DNA of 64,000 nt from assembly GCF_035989305.1 (NCBI RefSeq), contig NZ_CP108514.1, positions 10,123,597 to 10,187,596 on the forward strand, given 5' to 3'. The DNA comes from Streptomyces sp. NBC_01233 (GTDB taxonomy: Bacteria > Actinomycetota > Actinomycetes > Streptomycetales > Streptomycetaceae). The stretch's first letter is position 1. Every line of letters starts with the position of its first letter. The notes beneath the pieces were generated by a model. The model had not been told where the DNA came from, did no database searches, and saw only the letters and a list, made by a program, of their open reading frames with translations. Positions 33,025 through 41,806 of this stretch are shown piece after piece. The translations under genes were made by a program, and so were the position numbers.

Positions 33025-33528
33025 TTACGTGTCGGGATGCTCCGGCAGGGCGAGCCAGTCCGACCAGGAGATCTCGCGGCCGAGGAAGCGCGGCTGCTCG
33101 AACGGCCAGTCGGCGGCGATCCACTGCGGCACCAGCGCGTCGAGGGCCTGCTCGACCTTGCTGCCCACCAGCTCGTCCACCACCCACCAGGAGATCTCGC
33201 CGTCCGCGCCGGCCCTCTCCGGTGGGTCGATGTAGACACAGCCGAGCAGAGCTGTCTCCGCCGCGTCGAACAGCGCGTAGTTGAAGGACTGGTGTGCGGC
33301 GATCTCCTTCTCGTGCCGCAACAGGTCGGCCTGGTCGGCCTCGTAGGTCATGGTGGCCGCGGGCCAGCCCCAGGCCGGGCCGAAGATGGTCCACAGCCGC
33401 TCGCGCGAACCCATCACAGCCGGATAGTCGAGAGGGGTGTCCGCCTCCCGGATCGGCCGCAGGTGATGGCCACCGCCCGGCAGCGGTACCAGGACGGGGT
33501 GGACGAAGTCATCGGGAAGCCAGCTCAT
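33025..33528 (-). CDS. GNAT-family N-acetyltransferase-like protein
   Basis: 167 residues: HHLRPIREADTPLDYPAVMG at the N-terminus, FNYALFDAAETALLGCVYID in the centre (core beta strands) and EISWWVVDELVGSKVEQALD where the acetyl-CoA helix is expected, though the R/Q-x-x-G-x-G/A loop is weak. ATG 33528 fits the common domain start. The gene is tightly framed by two ~87-bp direct repeats, so it may be a moved cassette. Confidence 0.75.
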   Translation of the reverse strand: MSWLPDDFVHPVLVPLPGGGHHLRPIREADTPLDYPAVMGSRERLWTIFGPAWGWPAATMTYEADQADLLRHEKEIAAHQSFNYALFDAAETALLGCVYIDPPERAGADGEISWWVVDELVGSKVEQALDALVPQWIAADWPFEQPRFLGREISWSDWLALPEHPDT

Positions 33529-33588
33529 GGCGCCCGACCGTAGCAGCGCGCGGCCGTCCGCTCCCCTGGATTTTGCCCGTATACCGCC

Positions 33589-33674
33589 AGGCCCTGCTCT
33601 CATGCCGGGCAGGGCCCGCGATCACCCGATCGAGACTCCCGTCCGATCGACAGACTCCATGATCGGTATGGCAA
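33589..33674 (+). repeat. ~87-bp direct repeat, copy 2
   Basis: Begins AGGCCCTGCTCTCAT, contains the same TCACCCGATCGAGACTCCCG block, and ends ATCGGTATGGCAAC. It lies upstream of an IS5 fragment; similar spacing to an IS end is possible but not shown. Confidence 0.8.
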
Positions 33675-33771
33675 CGGCTTCTCATCGCAACCGCCTGACC
33701 TGCACGGGGATGGTGGCCCGGCTATGCCGGGTCACCACCACACCCCCGTCCGACTGCCCAAGGACATTCGG

Positions 33772-33905
33772 ATGCGCCAACGCCGCTACCCGTCGGACAC
33801 CACCGCCGCCGAGTGGGCCCTGATCGAACCTCTCCTGCCCACACCGGCCTGCGAAACCGAGACCGGCGGCCGCCCAGAGAAACACCTCAGACGGGAGATC
33901 GTCTT
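33772..33905 (+). pseudogene. IS5-family transposase N-terminal fragment
   Basis: Reads MRQRRYPSDTTAAEWALIEP, then LLPTPACETETGGRPEKHLR and REIV, the DUF4096 head of a second, different IS5 transposase. Homology ends abruptly at about 33905; the catalytic domain is absent. Confidence 0.8.
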
Positions 33906-34008
33906 TACCGAGCGTCGAACTGACCGGATGGGCTGCGAGCTGTGCAGATGCGTCGCGTGGATGTCCGTGACGTGGCGGGCCGCTCGGCTCATCGAGCGAG
34001 GCCGGGTG

Positions 34009-36387
34009 TCATTGGGGCCTGCCTGGTCGGGCAGGGCCGTGAAGGTGCAGATGACTTCGCAGCCGACTCGCATGCCCGTGGTCGGGCAACCGCTCTATCC
34101 AAGCGCGGAGTTCTTGACTGGTGAGCGGCTTCCCATCGGTCTTCCAGCCCAGCCTTTCAAGCCGCGCTTGCTCCACGGCATCGTCCAGCACTGCCGTCAT
34201 GGCCGTGCTGGTCTCGACTCCTTCTTCTGTGAGCAGGTTCGTCCACGGTATGGCTTGAGCCGGCTCGGGGCAGGCGTCGAGAATCCGGCACACCTCGCGC
34301 ATCCATTTCACGGTGCTGATCGGCACGCCGAGGGAGCGCGCGAAAGCCTTGGCGTTATTCCCTTCGCTGCGGTCGAGGAGGTCGCCAGTGGAGCGCACTC
34401 CGTCCTTCTCGAATTGTTCAAGGTAGGGTTGGAAGGCTGCAACATCGGACAGGGTCTGCCTGTCGATCAAAGTCATGAATTTTGCGCGCTGGCCTTTGAT
34501 CAGCGGCTGTAGGGATGGGTCACTCCGAGCTTCCCTCCGCCATCTCCTGTATCCAACCGCCATGTCGAGGTGGTTCAGGGCTTTTTCGTACTGCTGGGGT
34601 CCAATGCTGACGTCGGCACATGCTTGGTTGTACCATTCCGTCGGAGTGGCCAGTGGAAGATCTGGGACGTCCGACTCGCCCCTGGCATGGCGGCTGAATA
34701 TCTGAACCAGAGGGCGCATTTCTGCGGCAAAGTAACTGATGTGCTCTTCGGGCTTCGTGAGCGGAACTTCCCGGCGCGCCCCATACTCGTCCGCCGAAGC
34801 GCCATTCTTTCTCAACTCCTCGTCTCCCGTTAGCTCACCGATGCTTTGTAGCAGCGCACGGCATTCATTGTGTGCTTTCGCCTTCTGCTCGCGTGCCGTG
34901 TTGACAAGTCGCACCGCTCCCGGATGGCCGGACCGTCGGATCCTCGCCAGACGTTGATCCGTGGCCTCGTTCTCCAGCGTGCATGCATAGTTAAGTCGCC
35001 CACAGATGAGAGTCAGCATGGTGCGCAGGCGCAGAGGGATGTAACCTTCACTGTTTGCCTTCCCCTGCTTCGATAGGTCCCTGCAGAATTCCTCAAGCCG
35101 ACGGACGTATGTCTCTTCGTTCTTGCTCGATCCGACTAGTTCCCCAGAGCGGTAATAGAGGTAGCCAAGACGAGCTGCGTCGTTGTAGCGGTCCTTTTCG
35201 ATCGCTGTCGCGAAAAGCTGCTGCTTCATTTCGGGGCGGTACTGTTCGGTGCCAGCTAGCACCTGGCAAGCAAGGCTGCGCCACGTGCTTGTGCCGCAGA
35301 GTCCCTCTGTAAGGACTGTGTGGCGCTCGCTGAGCCTGATCAGGATGAAAGCCGCGGTCGCGGTGAGTAGTTCGTGGTCATTCGGTGAACCCGCATTCTG
35401 GTCCGAGCTGGTGTTTTGAAGACTCAGAGAGTCTTTGGAGATGAGGGTGGATGCTACTTCCCTGCCGTTTCGGCCGAGTTCGACGGTGACCGTGTCGTCG
35501 TCGACGATTACGACCTGAGCACGCCACGGATTGAACGACGTAAGTGCCTGCAGTAGGCCCAGCAGTGCCGCGACCACCTTGCCCTCCGTGGCTGGAAGCG
35601 CGGAGATCGACTCTGCCGGTAGTTTCAGTACATCGGCGCCTTCCGGTGCCCAGAAACCGCGGGGCCTGTGGCTTCCCATGGTTTCGACTCGGGTCGCCAC
35701 ATAGGCAACGCCTGGCGGGTATTCCTTGCCGTCTGCACTGACCACTTTCAGCCGTACCCGTAGTCGTTTACCCAGACCTACATAGCCGAAGTAGTAAAAC
35801 CCCAATGCTGTCCCCACAGCGAGGGACGGGTATCCGGAACGACCATCGTGTGGTGCAACGGTGACCACCCATACGAAGGCCCCTAGCGACAGCAGACTAC
35901 CGATCACAACGAGCCATAGAAGTTGACGGGAGGTTAGCCCCTGCCTGCTGTTGCGTGACGTGACTTCATCTGCTGGCGCCAGATTGAGGGTGTGTTCTCC
36001 AACTTGTCGCTTCCAAGGGGGCCTCAGGCAGGCTACTTCACACGCAAGCGCAAGAATGACTACGGCGCCGGAGACGGCCAGAATGGAAGTAGCCGCCCAA
36101 GTCGGAACAGTGCCGTCTCCGCGAGAAAACCCCGCCCACCCCGCCGTTGCCAGCCCGAGCAGAATGAAGCCACCCCATGCCCTCCAGAACCATCCTGGAT
36201 CGCTCATTTTGGTTTTTGCATTGGGACGGACCATCAGAGCGGTGAGGCGCGCGCAGATGAGGAGACCCAGGGCGATCAGCAGAATGGTGAGAGCGACGGA
36301 CCAAAAGGCCGTTGAACCGAGAACGGTATCGTCGGCAATCACATCAATCACTTCCCTGACGTCTGCGGCGCCGGCCTCACTTTCCAC
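34009..36387 (-). CDS. Large membrane protein with cytosolic helical-repeat domain
   Basis: About 792 residues. Roughly five membrane helices occupy the first ~200 residues (AFWSVALTILLIALGLLICA, WGGFILLGLATAGWAGF, AATSILAVSGAVVILALACE, LLWLVVIGSLLSLGAFVWVV, a GTALGFYYFGYVGLG segment). A soluble strand-rich part follows, then a long helical region with TPR-like composition (YNQACADVSIGPQQYEKALN). GTG 36387 avoids overlap with the preceding gene; 36480 is possible. GC is visibly lower than in neighbours, suggesting recent acquisition. Family not recognised. Confidence 0.65.
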   Translation of the reverse strand: MESEAGAADVREVIDVIADDTVLGSTAFWSVALTILLIALGLLICARLTALMVRPNAKTKMSDPGWFWRAWGGFILLGLATAGWAGFSRGDGTVPTWAATSILAVSGAVVILALACEVACLRPPWKRQVGEHTLNLAPADEVTSRNSRQGLTSRQLLWLVVIGSLLSLGAFVWVVTVAPHDGRSGYPSLAVGTALGFYYFGYVGLGKRLRVRLKVVSADGKEYPPGVAYVATRVETMGSHRPRGFWAPEGADVLKLPAESISALPATEGKVVAALLGLLQALTSFNPWRAQVVIVDDDTVTVELGRNGREVASTLISKDSLSLQNTSSDQNAGSPNDHELLTATAAFILIRLSERHTVLTEGLCGTSTWRSLACQVLAGTEQYRPEMKQQLFATAIEKDRYNDAARLGYLYYRSGELVGSSKNEETYVRRLEEFCRDLSKQGKANSEGYIPLRLRTMLTLICGRLNYACTLENEATDQRLARIRRSGHPGAVRLVNTAREQKAKAHNECRALLQSIGELTGDEELRKNGASADEYGARREVPLTKPEEHISYFAAEMRPLVQIFSRHARGESDVPDLPLATPTEWYNQACADVSIGPQQYEKALNHLDMAVGYRRWRREARSDPSLQPLIKGQRAKFMTLIDRQTLSDVAAFQPYLEQFEKDGVRSTGDLLDRSEGNNAKAFARSLGVPISTVKWMREVCRILDACPEPAQAIPWTNLLTEEGVETSTAMTAVLDDAVEQARLERLGWKTDGKPLTSQELRAWIERLPDHGHASRLRSHLHLHGPARPGRPQ

Positions 36388-36430
36388 AGTGCTACCGGTT
36401 CTTGTAGTACGCCACTCGGCTTCATCGGCC

Positions 36431-36709
36431 TCAGCCAGGTTGGGCTCTGACCTGCGCGAATGCACCCTGCGGGTGCCCATTGCGCGGGTCTTCAGCGGCG
36501 AGGGTGGCCTCGATCCTGTCTGCGTGAAAGCACAGGGCAGCGCTGTATGCCTCGCTGGTGGGATCGAGGCCGAAGTGGGCGGCCAGGGCCTCTTCCACGC
36601 TCTCGTCGCACTCGCCGAGGAACTGCTCGATCTCCCGCAGCAGCCGTGCGAGGGAAGCGGCCTGGTCGCGGTCGAGGCGGATCGGCGCGGCGGATGGTTG
36701 ATCGGTCAT
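36431..36709 (-). CDS. Hypothetical small acidic protein
   Basis: 92 residues, mostly helical and acidic (QAASLARLLREIEQFLGECD, EALAAHFGLDPTSEAY). It starts two bases after the DUF6262 stop, so it is in the same operon, and the large membrane protein follows. No motif recognised. Possibly an accessory of the Tn554-like unit or cargo. Confidence 0.6.
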   Translation of the reverse strand: MTDQPSAAPIRLDRDQAASLARLLREIEQFLGECDESVEEALAAHFGLDPTSEAYSAALCFHADRIEATLAAEDPRNGHPQGAFAQVRAQPG

Positions 36710-36711
36710 GG

Positions 36712-37272
36712 CTAGTCCCGTTCGAGGAGTTGGGCTTCGAGGTTGGCGATGCGTTTCTCGGCGAAGCGGAGGTTGGAGCGGGCGCCTTCGAGCCGTTCCT
36801 GGAACTTGCGGTGCTCCTGTGTGAGTTGGTGGACGCGATGCTTGAGGGTGGTGTTCTCGGTGGTCAGCTGCTGGACGGAATCGCCGGGAACCATCTGGTC
36901 GAAGTCGCGGAGTTGTCCCATGAGTTCGCCGATCCGCTGCCGCTGTGCGAAGACCTCCTTCTGGGTGCGGGTCAGCGCGGCCTCGGCATTGAGGGCTCGC
37001 TCCCGCCAGGACGCCTCGATCCGGTCGTGCTGTTCCTGCCCGAGACGGTCATGCCGACTTCGGCTGTCGGCGACTGCGGCCTTCACGAGGGTGCGAGCGT
37101 CGGTGTTCTCGTAGAGGAACGTGGCGGACACCCCTGCTCGTCCGGCGATGGCCCGGACGGTCATGCGTCCGCGCTCGCGGCGGAGCTGGCCGATGGCCTT
37201 CTCGACCTGGACAAGCTTGTCCTGGGTCTGCTGCCGACGGGCTGCGACAGCGGCCGCTGTGGAGGCGGTCAT
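36712..37272 (-). CDS. DUF6262 protein, Tn554 TnpC-like
   Basis: 186 residues. N-terminal HTH-like segment MTVRAIAGRAGVSATFLYEN and a long coiled coil (SVQQLTTENTTLKHRVHQLT.., RSNLRFAEKRIANLEAQLLE). This matches DUF6262, the third gene of Tn554-type units after two tyrosine recombinases, where TnpC affects orientation and efficiency. The start overlaps the end of the recombinase fragment (ATGA). With tnpA and most of tnpB gone, the unit cannot move itself. Confidence 0.8.
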   Translation of the reverse strand: MTASTAAAVAARRQQTQDKLVQVEKAIGQLRRERGRMTVRAIAGRAGVSATFLYENTDARTLVKAAVADSRSRHDRLGQEQHDRIEASWRERALNAEAALTRTQKEVFAQRQRIGELMGQLRDFDQMVPGDSVQQLTTENTTLKHRVHQLTQEHRKFQERLEGARSNLRFAEKRIANLEAQLLERD

Positions 37273-37583
37273 GCGGCATCATCTCCGTCCCGCGCGTCGG
37301 CCAGATCTCGGACTCGGAAAGCGGTGCTCCAGACCTTCCCGAAGTAGTCCTGGGGTCGTCGCAAGTCGAGAGCGAGGGCATCGTCGAGTAGGCCGACGGC
37401 CGCGAGCGCCTTCTCCAGGCCGTCGATCGCGCGGGCGGTCGGCTCGAAGGCTTCATGCAGGTAGTCAGCTGTGGTGCTGTCGGGTGCGCGCTCGGCGAGC
37501 ATCCGCCATTGCTCCCGTTTGCGGTGCCAGTAGACGAGGTCGGCGCCGGACGGCCGGCTGTGGCGGTACCGACGTGGCGTTCA
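37269..37583 (-). pseudogene. Tn554-type recombinase (TnpB-like), C-terminal fragment
   Basis: Reads YRHSRPSGADLVYWHRKREQ, then WRMLAERAPDSTTADYLHEA, FEPTARAIDGLEKAL and LDLRRPQDYFGKVWSTAF. This tail is typical of the second large tyrosine recombinase in Streptomyces Tn554-like elements. A stop and loss of homology at about 37580 remove the catalytic Arg-His-Tyr domain. Confidence 0.7.
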
Positions 37584-37618
37584 CGCCCGTCCCGTAGACG
37601 GAGGGCGGCAGGGGCCGA

Positions 37619-37648
37619 GGGCCGTCACCCCGCGTGGGGTGGCGGCCC
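37619..37648. terminator. Strong hairpin
   Basis: The arms GGGCCGTCACCCC and GGGGTGGCGGCCC (one mismatch) close on a GCGT tetraloop, just beyond the truncation point of the recombinase fragment. The segment 37649-38007 has no gene or repeat that I can support. Confidence 0.55.
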
Positions 37649-38007
37649 CATCGCATGTCCGGGCGCGGCTTCGTCCGGGCGGTGGCAGCGCCCTGCCGCT
37701 GACCACGGGGCCCGGCGCGGGGCATGCTGCCGAGCTCAAATGTGTGCCACTGCAAGCGGGGTCGAGCCGTACGGCCCGAAGAGCCCTCACCCGGTTACCG
37801 GGTTGGGGGCCTTCCGGTTGGGGCGGGGCCGGTCGTGGCTGTGGGCGGATCTGGGGGTTGCCGGTCCGGTATGTGATCGGGGTCTCAGTGAAGGGGCTTG
37901 CGGGGCTTGGGGGTTGATGGTGTAGCACGTGCGCGAGTTTCACCCATCTCTGCTCTGAACTGCGGTTTTCTCGGATTTGCGTGGCTAACCCCTTCGCGTT
38001 CGAAAGT

Positions 38008-38041
38008 GCGGATCGCACCTCCGACCGGAAGTGTGATCCGC
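38008..38041. promoter_or_regulatory. Inverted repeat upstream of 38067
   Basis: GCGGATCGCAC and GTGTGATCCGC (one mismatch over 11 bp) are separated by 12 bases, ending 10 bases before the AAGGAGAG RBS of the next gene: a candidate operator or 5' leader hairpin. Confidence 0.45.
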
Positions 38042-38066
38042 GTTCTCACGCAAGGAGAGATCTGTC

Positions 38067-38334
38067 ATGAGCGCGTCAGAAATGGGTTGCGAGTCGATGG
38101 GCGAGGAGTCTGCGAGGGAGCCGGCGGGGCCCGCCCGAGCCGGCCCCGCGCCGCCGCGGGCCCGTCGGGCGCCGGTTGGCGGGTCGGGTGGTCGAGGAGC
38201 TCGCCGTCGCGGTGGCGCAGGCCGTGGTGTCCATGTGGGCGCCGGACTGGTCGGAGACGGTGCGGGTCTTGACCGTTGCCGTGCGGGCCGACTTGCGGCC
38301 GCGTCGGGGGCGGGGCGGGCGCCCGCGCGGTTAG
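38067..38334 (+). pseudogene. Short gene with apparent frameshift
   Basis: An excellent RBS (AAGGAGAG) precedes ATG 38067, giving MSASEMGCESMGEESAREPA.. After about 30 codons the protein sense moves to another frame: RLAGRVVEELAVAVAQAVVS, then MWAPDWSETVRVLTVAVRAD and an RGRGGRPRG tail ending at TAG 38332. A one-base indel between about 38110 and 38170 would explain this. Function unknown. Sequencing error is also possible. Confidence 0.45.
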
Positions 38335-38615
38335 CCGTTCCTGCGGGTTCCCGGGCCGTGTGGGCGGCCCGGGGCCCGGGGCGTCACCGGTGGTGGCGCC
38401 CCCGGGGGCTGGTAGCCGCCGAGGGCCGCGGTCCGCCTGTGCGGGTCCGGCGGACCGCCGCCTGCTACGGCGTCGGGCGCACCCTCGCCACCGGCGAGGC
38501 GTACCGCCGCCCCGCGCACCATAAGAAGGGGACGAAGCCGCGACGAACGGACTCAGCTGCCGTCGGCGCAGCCGTCTCTGGCAGGATCACCCCATGACGT
38601 TCTACAGAAAGGCCC

Positions 38616-38978
38616 ATGCCGCGTAGGCGGCCTGGGCGCGTCCGCGCCGAGCAGCGGCCGCGGCACCTGCTTGCCAATCAACCCTCGATCGCTGGCCTGT
38701 CCGCGCCTGCTCTTGCCGAAGTTGCCAGGGTCGAGAGGAGCCGGAACTACCTGTGGCCTGGTGTCACGGCTGAGTCCGTGAGGATTTGGCGAGGGTTCGT
38801 TCGGGACCCGTACCGCAACCTCTGGAGTGAGTACGAGGATGGCGGCTGCGGTGTGTGGGAATGCTGCGGCAGCCCCTTCGAAGCACGGGAGTTCTTGGAT
38901 GCCGTGATACACGGCATGTCCCGGCGCCGAGCTCGTGAGCTTCGATTCCTCGTAGACCAACTCGACAACTCGTACTGA
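38616..38978 (+). CDS. Hypothetical protein
   Basis: 120 residues. The basic N-terminus MPRRRPGRVRAEQRPR leads to LSAPALAEVARVER, NYLWPGVTAESVRIWRGFV, YEDGGCGVWECCGSPF (three Cys) and MSRRRARELRFLVDQLDNSY. ATG follows AGAAAGG. The last 90 residues have steady, protein-like composition unlike the alternative frames. No family recognised. Confidence 0.55.
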   Translation: MPRRRPGRVRAEQRPRHLLANQPSIAGLSAPALAEVARVERSRNYLWPGVTAESVRIWRGFVRDPYRNLWSEYEDGGCGVWECCGSPFEAREFLDAVIHGMSRRRARELRFLVDQLDNSY

Positions 38979-39008
38979 GCGAGTTCAGGCAGGACGTTAA
39001 ACGGCGAG

Positions 39009-39230
39009 TTACCCGCGTTCCCAGTAAGTACAGGAGCGTGGGACGTCCCTGGCCTCTGCGGTTGGGTCGGGACAGCGCGAAGGCATGCCACTCGGAACGG
39101 GAGCCCGCTCCCAGTGCGGTGACCTCGAACCAGAATTCTCCGATTCATCCAGGTAAAGAGTGAATGCGCCACATAACAACACGAGAGCCAACCATCCCGC
39201 ACCTGCCCACAACCAGACCTTCCGTGACAC
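39009..39230 (-). CDS. Small membrane-anchored protein
   Basis: 73 residues. GTG 39230 sits just downstream of GGGGGAG. VSRKVWLWAGAGWLALVLLC is a signal anchor, followed by a short external part (TLYLDESENSGS.., RCPDPTAEARDVPRSC). Family unknown; the start could also be the adjoining GTG at 39233. Confidence 0.5.
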   Translation of the reverse strand: MSRKVWLWAGAGWLALVLLCGAFTLYLDESENSGSRSPHWERAPVPSGMPSRCPDPTAEARDVPRSCTYWERG

Positions 39231-39668
39231 CACTCCCCCTCGACCCCGATCAACCCGGGAACAGCCTGCCTGGCAGACGCACGCGGCGTTCACCCCCAGC
39301 CTCAGATACTTGATAGCCGAAGTCGGGGGCGGACGCGGCGTTGGCGGTGCAGGTCGGCCGGATCCGGATGGAGACGGTCCTGACCGCGCTCGGCACGAGG
39401 CGAGGCGGCCGCCCGCGGGTACGTGAATGGCCACCGCCAGTAGGGCGACATACGACCTCGCCGCCGACCGCGCCCCGCAGTAGCACGGCGACCGCCGGGC
39501 CGCTCTGTGTAGCGCGCTCGGCCACCCTCCGCGTACGTTTCCGGATCCGCTGTCCCGGCCGCCGGGCCATACCTCCACAGGTTCGGACGACAGGCCCCGT
39601 GGGCCCGGCAGGCAGCCCTACGCTGATGCAGCTGCCTGTCGGATGCGACAGCACAGGGGGAGGACCAC
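39231..39668. other. Gene-poor spacer
   Basis: No protein-like frame on either strand, no repeat and no recognised RNA. GGGGGAGGACCAC at the end is the RBS of the following broken ORF. Confidence 0.5.
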
Positions 39669-39834
39669 GTGCCCGAGAACGATGCGAAGGCCGCGCTGAC
39701 CGCGAAGCGGATCGCCGAGCTGGAGGCCGAGCCGCACAGGAGCTCGGCGACGCTCGCCAACCTCCAGGCTGTGCCGGATCGAGGCACTCAAGGCGCCGGC
39801 CGAGGAGCAGAAGCCCGCGAAGGACGGCCCGTAG
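39669..39834 (+). pseudogene. Small coiled-coil protein with frameshift
   Basis: GTG 39669 (GGGGAGG RBS) starts VPENDAKAALTAKRIAELEA, then SSATLANLQAV. Sense then moves one frame to CRIEALKAPAEEQKPAKDGP and TAG at about 39832. A short helical protein broken by an indel near 39775. Confidence 0.5.
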
Positions 39835-39880
39835 TACCCGCGACGTGCTGGTCCGGTGGCACCCGAGAGGCCGTCGCTGC

Positions 39881-39949
39881 GCGTGATGCGTGATGCGTGA
39901 TGCGGGATGCGGGATGCGGGTCTGAGGTCACTGAGGTCACTGAGGTCAC
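39881..39949 (+). repeat. Two adjoining tandem repeats
   Basis: A heptamer array (GCGTGAT three times then GCGGGAT twice plus GCGGG, 39881-39920) is followed at once by three copies of the nonamer TGAGGTCAC (39923-39949). It abuts the stop of the CapA-like gene on the other strand. Confidence 0.9.
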
Positions 39950-41124
39950 ACCTCATGTCTCCCCGAGGAGAGGGTGAGCGCTCCGTCGCCGCCGACGGCG
40001 AGCGCCGCGGAGAAGGGGGCGCCGCGCTGGGTGAGGGCGGCGTGCAGCCAGTGGGCGTCGCGGAGGCGGGCTCGATGCAGCGTCAGGCGGCGGGCCTGGA
40101 ATGGGGTCAGGCGCAGCCCTCGCAGCGCCCCCGTGTCCTTGTCGAGGCAGGCCGTGTAGAGGAGTCGGAGGTCGTCGCGGTACTGCTCGTGACCGGTGAT
40201 CCCTTCGTAGTCGTCGACCAGGTCTCCGCAGCCGTAGAGGATCAACCGGCCGCGATAGACCTCCAAAGGGCGGGGGTGGTGCGAGGAGTGGCCGTGGACC
40301 AGGTCGGCGCCGCCGTCGACGAGGTCGTGGGCGAAGCGGATGTGCTCGGGCGGGACCCGGTAGCCCCAGTTGGAACCCCAGTGGATCGACACGGCTACCA
40401 GGTCGCCGGTCCGGCGGGCGCCCCGTATACGGGCGACCAGGTCGGCCGCGGCGGCCGGCGAGGGTGCGGAGGCGAGGGCGATGCCACTGCGGTCCGGGGT
40501 GGCCGCCCAGTCGAGCGGGATGCCGCTCGAGGGGAGTCCGACCGAGAACACGAGGAGGCGCGGCCCGTGACGGGACGCGGACCCCCCGCGGGACGAAGGA
40601 GGCTGCAGTGCCACCCGTGCAGGCCGCCACGCCTCGGCGGCATCGCCGCCCGCACCGGCCGTGCGCAGCCCGGCGGCGCGGAGGCTGCCGAGGGTCTCGG
40701 CCAGCCCGTCGCGGCCGAAGTCGAGGACGTGGTTGTTGGCCAGGACGCACACGTCGGGCCGGGCGGCGGTCAGGCACGGCAGGTTCGCCGGGTTCATGCG
40801 GTAGTGGACGCTCTTCCCGGGGGCGAAGCTGTCCGCCTGGGTCACGCTGGTCTCCAGGTTCAGCACCCAGGCGTCCGGCCCGGTAGCCCGAAGTTCCTCC
40901 AGCAGGTCGCCCCACGGCCGGTCGTAGCCGGTGGGCCGTGGTACCGGTCCGTTCGCGGCCTCGGCCATCTCGACGTACGCACGTGCGTCCGTCACCCACG
41001 GCTCGGCGAGCTGCGGGTCGCCTGGGTGTGGCAGCACCTGGTCGATGCCCCGGCCGAGCATCACGTCGCCGGCGAGGCAGACGGTGACCTCGCGGTCCTT
41101 CGCAGGGCTGCCGCTCGCTCCCAC
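39946..41124 (-). CDS. CapA-family (PGA synthesis-like) metallophosphatase-fold protein
   Basis: 392 residues. VTVCLAGDVMLGRGIDQ at the N-terminus, WVLNLETSVTQAD, VCVLANNHVLDFGRDGL (N-H-x-x-D-x-G), VAVSIHWGSNWGYR and DLVHGHSSHHPRPLEVYRG are the metal-site blocks of the CapA/PgsA family. Members assist poly-gamma-glutamate synthesis or act as phosphoesterases. No capB or capC is adjacent, so a polymer role is doubtful. GTG 41124 begins at the domain edge; no signal peptide is visible. Confidence 0.85.
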   Translation of the reverse strand: MGASGSPAKDREVTVCLAGDVMLGRGIDQVLPHPGDPQLAEPWVTDARAYVEMAEAANGPVPRPTGYDRPWGDLLEELRATGPDAWVLNLETSVTQADSFAPGKSVHYRMNPANLPCLTAARPDVCVLANNHVLDFGRDGLAETLGSLRAAGLRTAGAGGDAAEAWRPARVALQPPSSRGGSASRHGPRLLVFSVGLPSSGIPLDWAATPDRSGIALASAPSPAAAADLVARIRGARRTGDLVAVSIHWGSNWGYRVPPEHIRFAHDLVDGGADLVHGHSSHHPRPLEVYRGRLILYGCGDLVDDYEGITGHEQYRDDLRLLYTACLDKDTGALRGLRLTPFQARRLTLHRARLRDAHWLHAALTQRGAPFSAALAVGGDGALTLSSGRHEV

Positions 41125-41225
41125 TCCTCCACAGTAGGCCCGGCCCCCCTTCCAGCGGCTGTGCGCCGTTCGGACCCCCGTGACGCACTGGGCAGCCCCC
41201 GGCGCGTGGGACGCGAAGATCAAGC

Positions 41226-41806
41226 TTGATCGACCGGTTCCGGTCGGGAGGCCTGCGCCTGACGCTGGCATGGCCGGCCGGCCTGCGCGGCACCGACGCG
41301 TCACATCCGGCGGGCGGGGTGGTCGGCCACGGCGTCGCGTACGCGGGGCCGGGCGCGGCCTCCGCCCTGACGGTCGGCGGCATCGCGTACAGGCTGCTGA
41401 CCCGCGAGCGCCGGGAGCTGATGCGCGAGTGGGCCGTCCCCCTGCACGAGGCGCTCGCCCAGCCGCTGGGGATCGCGGGGCAGACCGACCCGCGCCGCTA
41501 CCTCCACATCCCGAAGAACTTCTCCGACGACGGCGCGGAGATACGCATCGACCTCCCCACCCGCCTGGGCTTCGCCCGCGACGTCGCCGCAGACCTCATC
41601 GCCCAAAAGCTCGCCCTGGAAGGCGTCACCTTCTCCTGGCACCCGGCCGGAGCCAAGCCGTACGTGCTTGTCAAGAAGACCCGCAAGCCCCCGGCCAAGG
41701 CCCTCTTCAAGGACCCCAAGGTGCGCGAGCTGGTGGCCAAGGCCAAGGAGGCCGCGCCCATCATCGGCAGCAGCCCCGCACCTTCCCAGTGGAGGGGTCA
41801 ATAGCT
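41226..41806 (+). pseudogene. FtsK/SpoIIIE-type transfer protein, N-terminal fragment
   Basis: Reads GGIAYRLLTRERRELMREWA, then DPRRYLHIPKNFSDDGAEIR, ADLIAQKLALEGVTFSWHPA and VRELVAKAKEAAPIIG. This is the region preceding the Walker A motif in Tra/FtsK proteins of Streptomyces integrative elements. It stops where the ATPase domain should begin, fused to the end of an adenylate kinase gene on the other strand. A scar of an integrative element. Confidence 0.65.

Noticed and set aside
39881..39949. CRISPR array
   Set aside because: Repeats of 7 and 9 bases without spacers; no cas genes in the window.
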